A stretch of DNA of 64,000 nucleotides, from contig JBNKZU010000014.1 of NCBI GenBank assembly GCA_050301795.1, positions 1 through 64,000 of the forward strand. Reading direction: 5' to 3'. The notes beneath the pieces are model-generated. The model saw only the letters and a list, made by a program, of their open reading frames with translations, was not told the origin of the DNA and searched no databases. This DNA is from JBNKZU01 sp050301795. Its GTDB lineage: Bacteria > Pseudomonadota > Gammaproteobacteria > Thiohalomonadales > Thiohalomonadaceae. This document shows positions 8,769-17,906 of this stretch, piece by piece (position 1 is the stretch's first letter; every line of letters starts with the position of its first letter). A program made the translations under genes and the position numbers.

Positions 8769-9866
8769 TTAATTTACACCGGCAGGAATAATTGGTGTAT
8801 TTGTCTTAACACCCGCATTCTGAGCACGATGACGTAGTAGATGATCCATTAATACTATCGCTAACATCGCCTCGGCAATCGGTGTTGCCCGAATTCCCAC
8901 ACAGGGATCGTGACGTCCGTTGGTCACAACCTCGACAACATTCCCATCGACATCAATGCTGTTGCATGGAATATGAAGGCTTGAGGTAGGCTTCATCGCA
9001 ATCGATGCCACAATATCCTGACCAGAGGAGATCCCACCTAAAATCCCACCGGCATGATTCGATAAAAAACCGTCGGGAGTCATGATGTCACGATGTTCTG
9101 TGCCCTTTTGCTCGACTGAGGCGAAACCTGCGCCAATCTCAACACCCTTCACCGCATTGATACTCATCAAGGCATGGGCGATATCGGCATCCAGTCGATC
9201 AAAGATTGGCTCACCGAGGCCTACAGGCATGCCTGAGGCAACCACTGTCACCTTGGCACCTATGGAGTTACCCTCCTTGCGTAATGCATCCATATATTCA
9301 GCCAGTTCCTGCTCTTTGGACGGGTCGGGAGAGAAGAAATCGCTTTGATTAACATAAGCCCAATCCTTTACCTCAAGCTTTATTGAACCCAACTGAGAGA
9401 GACATCCACGGATCTTTATGCCTTGGGATGCCAGAAACTTTTTAGCAACACCTCCTGCGGCAACCCGCATTGCGGTTTCGCGTGCCGAGGAACGACCACC
9501 ACCACGATAATCACGAAAACCATACTTTTGATGGTAGGTGTAATCGGCATGTCCCGGACGGAAGCGATCCATAATATTGCTGTAATCTTTCGAGCGCTGA
9601 TCAGTGTTTTCGATGAGCAGACCAATAGGTGTTCCGGTGGTTTTACCCTCAAACACACCAGATAGTATTTTGACCTGATCTGCTTCTCGACGTTGTGTCG
9701 TATGACGAGATGTACCAGGACGACGACGATCAAGATCGCCTTGCAGATCCGCTTCAGATAACGCTATACCCGGAGGACAACCATCAACAATGCAACCCAA
9801 TGAGGGGCCGTGACTTTCACCAAAGGTGGTAACGGTAAATAGTTTGCCAAAACTGTTTCCTGACAT
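8769..9866 (-). CDS. aroC: Chorismate synthase
   Basis: It converts 5-enolpyruvylshikimate 3-phosphate to chorismate, the last common step of aromatic synthesis, using reduced FMN. It has 365 residues, the normal bacterial length. Family signatures are present: the N-terminal GESHGPSLGCIVDGCPPG, the central YRGGGRSSARETAMRVAAG, and the C-terminal RHDPCVGIRATPIAEAM. It lies between hemN (22-base gap) and the MFS gene in a same-strand run. Confidence 0.98.
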   Translation of the reverse strand: MSGNSFGKLFTVTTFGESHGPSLGCIVDGCPPGIALSEADLQGDLDRRRPGTSRHTTQRREADQVKILSGVFEGKTTGTPIGLLIENTDQRSKDYSNIMDRFRPGHADYTYHQKYGFRDYRGGGRSSARETAMRVAAGGVAKKFLASQGIKIRGCLSQLGSIKLEVKDWAYVNQSDFFSPDPSKEQELAEYMDALRKEGNSIGAKVTVVASGMPVGLGEPIFDRLDADIAHALMSINAVKGVEIGAGFASVEQKGTEHRDIMTPDGFLSNHAGGILGGISSGQDIVASIAMKPTSSLHIPCNSIDVDGNVVEVVTNGRHDPCVGIRATPIAEAMLAIVLMDHLLRHRAQNAGVKTNTPIIPAGVN

Positions 9867-9888
9867 TGTGGTTATCTGCTCCGATTAT

Positions 9889-11274
9889 TTAGATCACTTT
9901 AGAGAAGCGTTGATTCTTCTTTTGACGCAGGTATTTGTCAAACACCATACAAATATTCCGAATCAACAACTTGCCCGTTGGCTGAACGTCGATGCTTTGA
10001 TCCGACAATTTCAACAGACCATCCTTCTCTATCTCTGCCAGTTCATCTAGCTCTGTGGCAAAGTAATCATTAAAGTTGATGTTCCATGCTGTCTCAATCG
10101 CAGCCTTCTCTAAAGTAAAGTGGCAAATAAGCTGTGTTATCACCTCACGACGCAATTTATCATCCTCATCCAGCTCCACACCGCGGAAAACCGGAAGATG
10201 ACCACTGTCAATCGCCTCGTAATAGTGATCAAGCTCTTTAAGGTTTTGAGCATAACAGTCACCTACCTGACCGATAGAGGTACTACCAATACCGATAAGA
10301 TCACATTCGGCGTGGGTCGAATAGCCCTGAAAATTACGATACAGCGTACCACTACGTTGTGCCACTGCGAGCTCATCATCGGGTTTGGCAAAGTGATCCA
10401 TCCCGATGTAGACATAACCGGCAGAGGTCAGACGTTCAATCGTCATTTGCAGTATTTCAAGCTTCTCTTGAGGAACCGGGAGGTCAGCCTCGTTAATCCG
10501 GCGTTGCGGTTTAAACAGCTCCGGCAAATGGGCGTAGTTAAAGACTGAGAGTCGATCAGGAGATAGCTCAATAATACCATCCAGTGTGCGACTAAACGAC
10601 TCAGTGCTTTGGAACGGCAGGCCATAAATCAGATCGATACTGACCGATTTAAAGCCTTCACGCTTGGCTGCCTCCAGTGTTGACAGCGTGATCTCTTTAG
10701 GCTGGATACGATTGACCGCAATCTGAACCTGTTCATTAAAATCCTGAACCCCAAGCGACATCCGGTTAAATCCAAGCTCGCGTAAAAGCGCGATGGTATC
10801 GTGCTGAACCTCTCGCGGGTCTATCTCTATCGAGTATTCACCCTCATCATCGTCATGCAGTTTAAAACACTCACGAGTTTTGGCCATCAGACCTCGCATC
10901 TCATCGTGAGAGATAAAGGTGGGTGTACCACCGCCCCAGTGAAGTTGATCCACGATTCGATCAGAGCCAAATAGCTGAGATTGCATCTCCAGCTCTTTGT
11001 AGACCCGCTCAAGATAGGGTGAGGTTTTGGTGCGATCCTTGGTGACAACCTTGTTACAACCACAGTAGAAACAGACGGTATCGCAAAACGGAATATGGAA
11101 ATAGAGCGATAACGGCGGATTGCCATTATTACTTTTTTCAGCCCATTTTTTGTAATCTGCTTCCCCGAATTGGTCATGAAACTGAACTGCGGTCGGATAT
11201 GAGGTGTAGCGCGGCCCGCTCTTCTCATATTTTTTAATTAGTGCCTCGTCAAAGACAATGGTCTGATTATTCAT
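9889..11274 (-). CDS. hemN: Oxygen-independent coproporphyrinogen III oxidase
   Basis: A radical SAM enzyme that decarboxylates coproporphyrinogen III to protoporphyrinogen IX without oxygen. It has 461 residues, typical of true HemN rather than the shorter HemW. The cluster motif appears as FHIPFCDTVCFYCGCNK, with the CxxxCxxC spacing plus the extra HemN cysteine. GGGTPTF follows, as does the N-terminal SGPRYTSYPTA segment. Its start overlaps the stop of the upstream small gene by one base (TAATG), indicating coupling. Its presence suggests growth at low oxygen. Confidence 0.96.
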   Translation of the reverse strand: MNNQTIVFDEALIKKYEKSGPRYTSYPTAVQFHDQFGEADYKKWAEKSNNGNPPLSLYFHIPFCDTVCFYCGCNKVVTKDRTKTSPYLERVYKELEMQSQLFGSDRIVDQLHWGGGTPTFISHDEMRGLMAKTRECFKLHDDDEGEYSIEIDPREVQHDTIALLRELGFNRMSLGVQDFNEQVQIAVNRIQPKEITLSTLEAAKREGFKSVSIDLIYGLPFQSTESFSRTLDGIIELSPDRLSVFNYAHLPELFKPQRRINEADLPVPQEKLEILQMTIERLTSAGYVYIGMDHFAKPDDELAVAQRSGTLYRNFQGYSTHAECDLIGIGSTSIGQVGDCYAQNLKELDHYYEAIDSGHLPVFRGVELDEDDKLRREVITQLICHFTLEKAAIETAWNINFNDYFATELDELAEIEKDGLLKLSDQSIDVQPTGKLLIRNICMVFDKYLRQKKNQRFSKVI

Positions 11275-11597
11275 TAGCTGGCATTGGCCTCAATATTTAA
11301 ACCCTGACGATGGGTTTCGTTAATCACAGCAAGAAGCTGTGAAAAAGGTAGCTGAGTGGTCAGTTTATTAGCCACCTCCATAAACGGGAGATCCTTGTTC
11401 TCAAACTCATAACTACCATCGGCCATTGACTGACGGATATCGTGAAGATTCTTTATCAGCGGATCAAGTACGGCGATCTGTTCACCAGGATCGTCCATAT
11501 CAAACTCAAGACAGGAGATAAATTCCTCAATCTCAATAATCGCCTGATCAACCAAACGCACATAATCTTCAGCAGTTTTGGGATGATTTGGATACAT
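11274..11597 (-). CDS. Small conserved hypothetical protein upstream of hemN
   Basis: A 107-residue acidic, probably helical cytosolic protein, with no signal peptide or membrane span. I do not recognise a named domain. The first half is rich in Glu and Asp (EIEEFISCLEFDMDDPGEQI). Its stop codon overlaps the hemN start (TAATG), so the two are translationally coupled and it may assist HemN or simply be co-regulated. Confidence 0.75.
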   Translation of the reverse strand: MYPNHPKTAEDYVRLVDQAIIEIEEFISCLEFDMDDPGEQIAVLDPLIKNLHDIRQSMADGSYEFENKDLPFMEVANKLTTQLPFSQLLAVINETHRQGLNIEANAS

Positions 11598-11678
11598 AAA
11601 CTACAAACTCCACTACAGGGTATAACCCGGTCTTTAAATTATTCTGAAAAAAGAGATCCTGTTTTAAAGCCAGTTCAA

Positions 11679-12587
11679 TCAAAACCTGTCTTTAAACTCA
11701 GTCAATTGCTCATAGGTTAACAGAAACACGCCCTCTCCACCCCTCTCAAATTCGAGCCACTGGAAGGGAATATCAGGGTATTGGGTCTCAAGATGGTATC
11801 GACTATTACCAACCTCAACAATCAATACTCCACCAGGGTTTAGATGTGATGCTGCCTCTCGCAATATGGTGCGTGTCGCATCCAGGCCGTCATCGCCCGA
11901 CTCAAGCGCAAATCGAGGTTCGTGCATATACTCCGGTGGCAGGGTTTCCATATCCTCAAGATCAACGTAGGGTGGATTGCTTACGATGATGTCGTAACGT
12001 ATACCCTCAAGCGCATTAAAAAGATCTGACTCAAATAACGAAACGCTATCCCCAACACCGTGCATGTCGATGTTATAGGCCGCGACTTCAAGAGCATCGG
12101 TTGAGAGATCACAACACTCAACCAAAACATCCGGCATATTCAGCGCTGTGGCAATACCGATACAACCATTACCACAACAGAGATCAAGAACACTCTTCAC
12201 CTGTTTTGGATCAATGACCTGTGAATACTGGGATTCAATCAACTCTGCAATCGGTGAGCGCGGGATCAATACCCGCTCATCGACATAAAATGGTACACCA
12301 CAGAACCAGGCTTCATGAGTGATATAAGGCGCTGGAATGCGCTTCTCGATACGCTGATGAATAACCGCTACAACCGCATCACGCTCCTCAGTTGTTATCA
12401 CACAATCGAGATATCCCTCTCCCACCTGTGGTGGCAGGTTAAGGGTGTGGAGCACCAGATAGGCAGCTTCATCAAGCGCATTGGTTGTACCATGCCCAAA
12501 ATAGATTCCAGCCTCATTAAAACGACTCATTCCCCAGCGGATATAGTCACGAATTGTTGTCAGTTCTGAGCGAGGCGATTTAAGCAT
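11679..12587 (-). CDS. prmB: Ribosomal protein L3 glutamine N5-methyltransferase
   Basis: It methylates a glutamine of ribosomal protein L3. The SAM-binding loop DLCCGNGCIG and the catalytic NPPY tetrad (in DIIVSNPPYVDLED) identify the PrmB/PrmC group. The N-terminal TIRDYIRWGMSRFNEAGIYFGHGT segment is specific to PrmB. I choose the ATG at 12587 (302 residues); an ATG six codons upstream is in frame. The start lies inside the end of mog (8-base overlap), so the pair is coupled. Confidence 0.93.
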   Translation of the reverse strand: MLKSPRSELTTIRDYIRWGMSRFNEAGIYFGHGTTNALDEAAYLVLHTLNLPPQVGEGYLDCVITTEERDAVVAVIHQRIEKRIPAPYITHEAWFCGVPFYVDERVLIPRSPIAELIESQYSQVIDPKQVKSVLDLCCGNGCIGIATALNMPDVLVECCDLSTDALEVAAYNIDMHGVGDSVSLFESDLFNALEGIRYDIIVSNPPYVDLEDMETLPPEYMHEPRFALESGDDGLDATRTILREAASHLNPGGVLIVEVGNSRYHLETQYPDIPFQWLEFERGGEGVFLLTYEQLTEFKDRF

Positions 12588-13134
12588 TGGCAGGTCTCTT
12601 TGCATGTTTGGGGCGAAACGCTTTCAGAACTGATTCGTCGGTCTCCAGATATGGGCCTTCAATGAGATCAATACAGTATGGCACTGCCGGAAAAACTGCC
12701 TGCAAACAATCGGAGATCGCTGATGGTTTACCCGGCAGGTTGATGATGAGGCTATTTCCTCGAATCCCGGCTATCTGACGTGACAATATTGCAGTTGGAA
12801 CATACTTCAGCGATACATTTCGCATCTGTTCGCCAAATCCGTCTAGTATCTTGTCGCAGACCGCCTCTGTTGCCTCTGGAGTGATATCACGTTTGGCAGG
12901 ACCTGTACCGCCCGTGGTTACCACCAGGCAGCAGTTGTGCTTATCACACAGTTCACGCAACACCGTTTCAACCTGATCCTGTTCATCAGGAACGATTCTG
13001 GCGACAGGCTCCCATGGGGTTACCAGAATTTGACCGAGTTGATCATGGATCGCGGGGCCACCGAGGTCCTGATATTCGCCACGACTGGCGCGATCAGAGA
13101 CGGTAACAATCCCAATTCGAACGGTTTGACTCAT
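12580..13134 (-). CDS. mog: Molybdopterin adenylyltransferase
   Basis: It adenylylates molybdopterin ahead of molybdate insertion in molybdenum cofactor synthesis. At 184 residues it matches MogA rather than the multidomain MoeA. Motifs of the MoCF-biosynthesis fold are clear: IGIVTVSDRASRGEYQDLGG at the N-terminus, VVTTGGTGPAKRDITPEAT, and NLPGKPSAISDCL. No other molybdenum-cofactor genes are in the window. It is first in the run mog-prmB, with a 230-base non-coding region before it in which I see only a weak 7-bp hairpin. Confidence 0.93.
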   Translation of the reverse strand: MSQTVRIGIVTVSDRASRGEYQDLGGPAIHDQLGQILVTPWEPVARIVPDEQDQVETVLRELCDKHNCCLVVTTGGTGPAKRDITPEATEAVCDKILDGFGEQMRNVSLKYVPTAILSRQIAGIRGNSLIINLPGKPSAISDCLQAVFPAVPYCIDLIEGPYLETDESVLKAFRPKHAKRPANA

Positions 13135-13365
13135 AGGAAAACAATCTTGCGCTTACAAAAGATGGCACATTATAGCCGCATCTGTCAGATAAAGAAGTGA
13201 TAATAGCGCCCCGATCGTACAAGACCTATTGGTATAGAACAGCCCATACCAAGCACAACATTAAATCATATAATCCTTTATATACATACGGTTAAGCTTC
13301 TTAGTTAAAGTTATTTATTTGATTGATGACTGATATTAGACCTAATGAATCAATCATTTTTCAGC

Positions 13366-14448
13366 CTAGAAATGGATCGGTAACCGCTTATTACCCCACA
13401 GTCCCGGTTTGGGTTCGAACACTCCCGCCAGAGGGGTGTCACAGTGAATGCAGTTACCCTGCTGATTCAAATTCCAGTCACTGAGGTTATACCAGTCACG
13501 GCCGATTAGAATCTCACCACAACCGTGGCAATAGGTGCTCTCCCCGGCTTTATCGTGAACATTGCCAGTGTAGGCGTATCGCACCCCATTGTTTATGGCA
13601 ATCTCGCGTGCACGAACTAGGGTTGCAAACGGGGTACGAGGAATATCCTTCATCTTAAAATCGGGGTGAAATGCGGTGAAGTGCATGGGTACATCGTTTC
13701 CCAGTTCAGAGACAACCCACTGCGTCATCTCCTCAATCTCCTTCTCGGAGTCGTTTTGTCCTGGGATCAGCAGGGTCGTCAGCTCAATCCAGACATCGGT
13801 TTCGTGCTTAAGATATTTCAGAGTCTCCAAAACTGGCTCAAGGTGTGCGCCGGTTAATTGATGATAAAACCTCTCATTAAACGACTTCAGATCAACATTG
13901 GCCGCATCCATCACCTTAAAAAAGTCTTCGCGCGGCTCTTCACAGATATATCCTGCGGTCACGGCAACAGATTTAACCCCTTTTTCACGACATGCCTGAG
14001 CAACATCAATGGCATATTCATGGAAGATCACCGGATCGTTATAGGTATAGGCCACCGATTTACAGTGATGTAGCGCTGCTGCATCAGCAATCATCTGTGG
14101 TGATGCGTTTGAAGCGAGCGTATCCATCTGGCGCGATTTACTGATATCCCAATTCTGGCAGAACTTGCATGAGAGGTTACATCCAGCGGTTCCAAATGAG
14201 AGTACAGCAGATCCTGGATAGAAGTGATTGAGCGGCTTTTTCTCTATCGGATCGATACAAAATCCACTCGAACGACCATAGGAGGTCATCATCAATTCAC
14301 CATCAATATTCGCTCGGACAAAGCAGAGTCCGCGTTGACGTGGCTTTAATTGACAAAACCTCGGGCAGAGATCGCACTGAACCCGCCCGTCTGGCAGCGT
14401 ATGCCAGAACAGGGTCTTTACAATACTTTGTGTATTTGCCGGTTGCAT
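13366..14448 (-). CDS. amrS: AmmeMemoRadiSam system radical SAM enzyme
   Basis: A 360-residue radical SAM protein of the group always found with Memo-like and AMMECR1-like partners. The cluster motif CNLSCKFCQNW places ligands at C90, C94 and C97. An N-terminal cysteine group (C25, C28, C32, C42) and two C-terminal CxxC pairs (CHGC and CIHC) suggest additional metal sites. It looks like pyruvate-formate-lyase-activase-type enzymes in the core (ELTTLLIPGQNDSE). The two partner genes start 88 bases away on the opposite strand, so a shared control region is likely. The reaction is not established to my knowledge. Confidence 0.93.
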   Translation of the reverse strand: MQPANTQSIVKTLFWHTLPDGRVQCDLCPRFCQLKPRQRGLCFVRANIDGELMMTSYGRSSGFCIDPIEKKPLNHFYPGSAVLSFGTAGCNLSCKFCQNWDISKSRQMDTLASNASPQMIADAAALHHCKSVAYTYNDPVIFHEYAIDVAQACREKGVKSVAVTAGYICEEPREDFFKVMDAANVDLKSFNERFYHQLTGAHLEPVLETLKYLKHETDVWIELTTLLIPGQNDSEKEIEEMTQWVVSELGNDVPMHFTAFHPDFKMKDIPRTPFATLVRAREIAINNGVRYAYTGNVHDKAGESTYCHGCGEILIGRDWYNLSDWNLNQQGNCIHCDTPLAGVFEPKPGLWGNKRLPIHF

Positions 14449-14451
14449 ACG

Positions 14452-14511
14452 GTAACCTTATATTCCTTATCTGCTTTTGTAACCTGGAAAATATTCTATC
14501 CTTTTGGTTAC
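14452..14511. promoter_or_regulatory. Three evenly spaced GTAACC hexamers
   Basis: Between the divergent amrS and amrB genes, GTAACC occurs at 14452-14457 and 14479-14484, and its inverse GGTTAC at 14506-14511. Each is exactly 27 bases from the next, start to start. The regular spacing and position in a short divergent promoter region suggest binding sites for a regulator, but a chance origin cannot be excluded. Confidence 0.35.
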
Positions 14512-14536
14512 GATAGTATCAGGAGGTATTGTCATC

Positions 14537-15340
14537 ATGAATCGGCAAAATCACATTCTCCGCGAACCAGTAGTGGCGGGATCCTTCTACCCGGCGAATG
14601 CGAGTCAACTCTCGACAATGATCGATCAGTTTTTGGATCTTGCAAAAAACAGACGCTCTCAAAAGCCTCCCAAAGCGGTGATATCACCTCATGCAGGCTA
14701 TATCTACTCAGGAGCTATTGCCGCTTCAGTGTTTGTCACAATCGACCAATTTAGGGATCAATACTCTCGTGTTGTTGTGATGGGGCCATCACATCGCATC
14801 GGATTTCGTGGTGTCGCTTACTGTCGTGCCGATGTTTTCAAAACCCCGCTAGGGCATATCCCGGTCGATATGGAGGCACTTAAGGAGTTGGAGAAGCAGA
14901 ACCTCATTCTTCGGAACGATTCTGCACATCTTCAGGAGCATAGCCTTGAGGTACAACTCCCTTTTCTTCAAAAGACGCTGGATGAGTTCACCCTGATTCC
15001 ACTTGTGGTCGGTGAGAGTTCAAGTGCAGAGGTTTCAGAGATCATCGAAGCGCTCTGGGGAGGAGATGAGACCCTGTTTGTGATCAGCTCCGATCTCAGC
15101 CATTACCTTGCGTATGAGGCTGCTGTCAGTCGGGATCAAAAAACGTCCAATGCGATCCTACACTTTGAGTACCAGAAGCTTGAGTATGGTGATGCCTGTG
15201 GTCGAAATCCCATTAAAGGACTTCTTCGATCGGCCTCACAGCACCATTTACACCCGACCCTCATCGATTATCGTAACTCCGGTGACACTGCTGGTGATAA
15301 GACACGGGTGGTTGGCTATGGCGCTTATCTTTTTGACTAA
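14537..15340 (+). CDS. amrB: AmmeMemoRadiSam system protein B (Memo-like)
   Basis: A Memo-family protein (fold related to LigB extradiol dioxygenases) of 267 residues. The start is the ATG at 14537, preceded by a near-perfect AGGAGG site 10 bases upstream; the open frame runs 11 codons further back, which I discard. Conserved histidine segments are PVVAGSFYPANASQL, SPHAGYIYSG, LQEHSLEVQLPF and SSDLSHYL, which in Memo line the putative metal pocket. The stop codon directly abuts the amrA start. It probably cooperates with the radical SAM partner, role unknown. Confidence 0.93.
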   Translation: MNRQNHILREPVVAGSFYPANASQLSTMIDQFLDLAKNRRSQKPPKAVISPHAGYIYSGAIAASVFVTIDQFRDQYSRVVVMGPSHRIGFRGVAYCRADVFKTPLGHIPVDMEALKELEKQNLILRNDSAHLQEHSLEVQLPFLQKTLDEFTLIPLVVGESSSAEVSEIIEALWGGDETLFVISSDLSHYLAYEAAVSRDQKTSNAILHFEYQKLEYGDACGRNPIKGLLRSASQHHLHPTLIDYRNSGDTAGDKTRVVGYGAYLFD

Positions 15341-15943
15341 ATGAGGTTAGCGGTGATCTATAGCGAAGCACAATTTCAACAACTCCTCTCGATTGCGAAA
15401 AAGGCGATCAGTGAGCATCTTAACGGACAAAAATCGATTAACCTGCCCAAACCAAGCGACCCACAATTAGGTCATAATGGCGCAGTATTTGTCACGCTAA
15501 ATAAATCTGGCCGGTTAAGAGGCTGCATTGGGAGTTTGACACCCTATCGCGCGCTTTATATTGATGTTGCAAACAATGCGATGGCTTCTGCCTTTTCTGA
15601 TCCACGCTTTCCTGCACTACAACGACATGAACTGGAGCAGGAACTCGCACTTTCGTTATCGATATTAACCCCGTCGGTCGAGATGAGATTCAGTGATGAG
15701 TCCGATCTCATCTCACAAATCAGAGTGGGGATAGATGGCTTAATCCTTCAGGATGGTGGACACCGTGGAACCTTCCTGCCGAGTGTCTGGGAGCAATTAC
15801 CCACCGTTGAGCTTTTCTGGAGTCATCTTAAACAAAAAGCGGGCTTACCCACCGATCATTGGTCTGAGACACTTAAGGTTTCGCGTTATACCACCGAGTA
15901 CTATCAGATGGCATGGGACGATATTCCTGAATTTGAGATTTGA
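15341..15943 (+). CDS. amrA: AmmeMemoRadiSam system protein A (AMMECR1-like)
   Basis: A 200-residue AMMECR1-domain protein. The hallmark GRLRGCIGSL motif is present (with one invariant Cys), along with AFSDPRFPAL and the C-terminal HRGTFLPSVWEQLP and YRTTEYY-like elements. The ATG at 15341 follows the amrB stop without a gap; a GTG four codons later (15353) has a GAGG sequence 6 bases before it and is an equally good start. It probably forms one operon with amrB. Confidence 0.93.
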   Translation: MRLAVIYSEAQFQQLLSIAKKAISEHLNGQKSINLPKPSDPQLGHNGAVFVTLNKSGRLRGCIGSLTPYRALYIDVANNAMASAFSDPRFPALQRHELEQELALSLSILTPSVEMRFSDESDLISQIRVGIDGLILQDGGHRGTFLPSVWEQLPTVELFWSHLKQKAGLPTDHWSETLKVSRYTTEYYQMAWDDIPEFEI

Positions 15944-15971
15944 CGACCAGATTGACCCTAGTTTACTGAGG

Positions 15972-16511
15972 CTATTTAAAGATATGTTCGCGATAGTATT
16001 TTAACTCCTCTATCGACTCCCGAATGTCATCCATCGCTTGATGGCTCCCCTTTTTAACCAAACCTTTTGCCACATCGGGATACCAACGCCTTACCATCTC
16101 CTTCACTGAACTGACATCAAGATTTCGGTAGTGGAAAAACGCCTCAAGCTCCGGCATCCAGTTCGCAAGAAAGCGTCTATCCTGACAGATGGAGTTACCA
16201 CACATCGGGGAGTCGCCGGCATTGACATGCTTAAAAAGGAATTCAATCGTCTCAGCCTCAGCATCCTGTTCATGATGAATACTCTCACTCACACGCTGTA
16301 TCAAACCCGATTCACCATGATGTTTACGGTTCCAGTCGTCCATACCATTCATAATTGAGTTTGCCTGGTGAATGGCGATGGTCGGACCCTCTTCAAGGAT
16401 GTTTAAATCGCTGTCGGTGATAATAGTGGCGATCTCGATAATGTGATCGTTAATGGGATCAAGCCCGGTCATCTCAAGATCGATCCAGATTAGATTGTTT
16501 GCGTTTTTCAA
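15972..16511 (-). CDS. orn: Oligoribonuclease
   Basis: A 3'-5' exoribonuclease of the DEDDh class that finishes RNA decay by degrading dinucleotides, including pGpG from c-di-GMP turnover. Catalytic residues appear in WIDLEMTGL, in SICQDRRFL and in HQAMDD. The best start is the TTG at 16511: an AAGGA sequence lies 6 bases upstream, and MKNANNLIWIDLEMTG then aligns with the E. coli N-terminus; length 179 versus 181. The longer frame from the ATG at 16553 has no ribosome site. Confidence 0.95.
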   Translation of the reverse strand: MKNANNLIWIDLEMTGLDPINDHIIEIATIITDSDLNILEEGPTIAIHQANSIMNGMDDWNRKHHGESGLIQRVSESIHHEQDAEAETIEFLFKHVNAGDSPMCGNSICQDRRFLANWMPELEAFFHYRNLDVSSVKEMVRRWYPDVAKGLVKKGSHQAMDDIRESIEELKYYREHIFK

Positions 16512-16650
16512 AGCGCTTCCTTCGATATTGTTATTGTCGGTTGTTATCTGCAATGATAGCCCGTATTTCTATACATTGAAGCCTTTAGAGTATTGCACTA
16601 CCCAGGATGAGTCGCTACCCTGCCGCATTCATGACACAACAAAGATTGAT

Positions 16651-17895
16651 ATGGACACAATAACTGAACTATTTATCGCACTGGTCACGATTGTCACTGC
16701 TGCACAGCTCTATCTTAATCTGCGACAACGCAGGTCGGTACAAAACCATCGCGCAGAGGTTCCGGTCGCGTTTAAGGAGCAGATCTCGCTTGAAGCCCAC
16801 CAAAAAGCGGCTGATTACACCTCGACCAAGATTGGGGTAAGTAATCTTGAGATGTTTTATAGCGCAGGGTTACTTCTATTTTGGACGGTTGGGGGTGGAT
16901 TGGAGATGCTGGATCGTGGTTTAGATACCTTTGCGCTCTCAACACTATGGCAGGGTGTGGTATTGATTATGCTCTTTTCGGTGATCTCTTCACTGCTCGA
17001 TCTCCCGTTTGCGCTCTACCGTATTTTCCATGTTGAAGAGAAGTTCGGCTTTAACCGAATGACGATTAAAACGCTCATTGGCGACATGCTTAAATCTCTC
17101 TTGCTATTCATCATAATCGGCCTACCTTTGATTGCATTAATTCTGTGGTTAATGAATGAGAGCGGCCCACAGTGGTGGATCTATGTTTGGGGGGTATGGA
17201 TGGGCTTTTCACTATTGATGCTATGGGCCTACCCCGCTTTTATTGCACCGTTGTTTAATAAATTCAAACCGCTTGAGGACACTACGCTCGTTTCACGTAT
17301 TGAATCACTACTGGATCGATGCGGATTTAAGTCCAACGGTGTATTTGTTATGGATGGTTCCAAGCGCTCTGCTCATGGAAATGCTTACTTCTCTGGTATT
17401 GGCGCGAATAAACGTATCGTCTTTTTTGACACACTGCTAGAGGGTTTAAGCCATGATGAAGTGGAAGCGGTACTTGCCCATGAACTCGGTCATTTCCGCC
17501 TGAAACATGTACCAAAACAGATCCTGCTCTCTGCGGTAATTACGCTACTTGCGCTTGGTTTGCTTGGCGTATTGGCACAGGAGCAGTGGTTCTACCACTC
17601 TCTTGGTGTTAGCACTCCATCAAACTATATGGCTTTAATGCTGTTTTTATTAGTGTTTCCACTTCTGACCTTCTTTATTCAACCCATCCTGGCAATGGGA
17701 AGCCGAAAACATGAGTTTGAGGCCGACGCCTTTGCCGCTGAAAAGATTGATAGCCGTTATCTCGTGGATGCTCTGGTTAAGATGTATGAAGAGAACGCAA
17801 GCACACTCACACCAGATGAGCTCTACTCTGCATTCCATGACTCACATCCACCTGCACCGATTCGGATTTCCCATCTTCAACAACTGGCCACATAA
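16651..17895 (+). CDS. STE24-type M48 endopeptidase
   Basis: An integral-membrane zinc metalloprotease of the M48A (CAAX protease 1/STE24) family, 414 residues from the ATG at 16651; the frame extends upstream through orn but that part is not coding. The zinc site is HELGH at 277-281, with the third ligand in the EFEADAFA motif. Several hydrophobic segments flank it. The bacterial role is unclear; cleavage of membrane proteins is likely. It is followed after 11 bases by a cytochrome c gene and then rsgA. Confidence 0.9.
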   Translation: MDTITELFIALVTIVTAAQLYLNLRQRRSVQNHRAEVPVAFKEQISLEAHQKAADYTSTKIGVSNLEMFYSAGLLLFWTVGGGLEMLDRGLDTFALSTLWQGVVLIMLFSVISSLLDLPFALYRIFHVEEKFGFNRMTIKTLIGDMLKSLLLFIIIGLPLIALILWLMNESGPQWWIYVWGVWMGFSLLMLWAYPAFIAPLFNKFKPLEDTTLVSRIESLLDRCGFKSNGVFVMDGSKRSAHGNAYFSGIGANKRIVFFDTLLEGLSHDEVEAVLAHELGHFRLKHVPKQILLSAVITLLALGLLGVLAQEQWFYHSLGVSTPSNYMALMLFLLVFPLLTFFIQPILAMGSRKHEFEADAFAAEKIDSRYLVDALVKMYEENASTLTPDELYSAFHDSHPPAPIRISHLQQLAT

Positions 17896-17906
17896 AGGAG
17901 AGTGTA

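Noticed and set aside
13229..13252. TTGGTAT/ATACCAA inverted repeat between mog and amrS as terminator
   Set aside because: Only 7 bp with a 10-base loop and no T-run on either strand.
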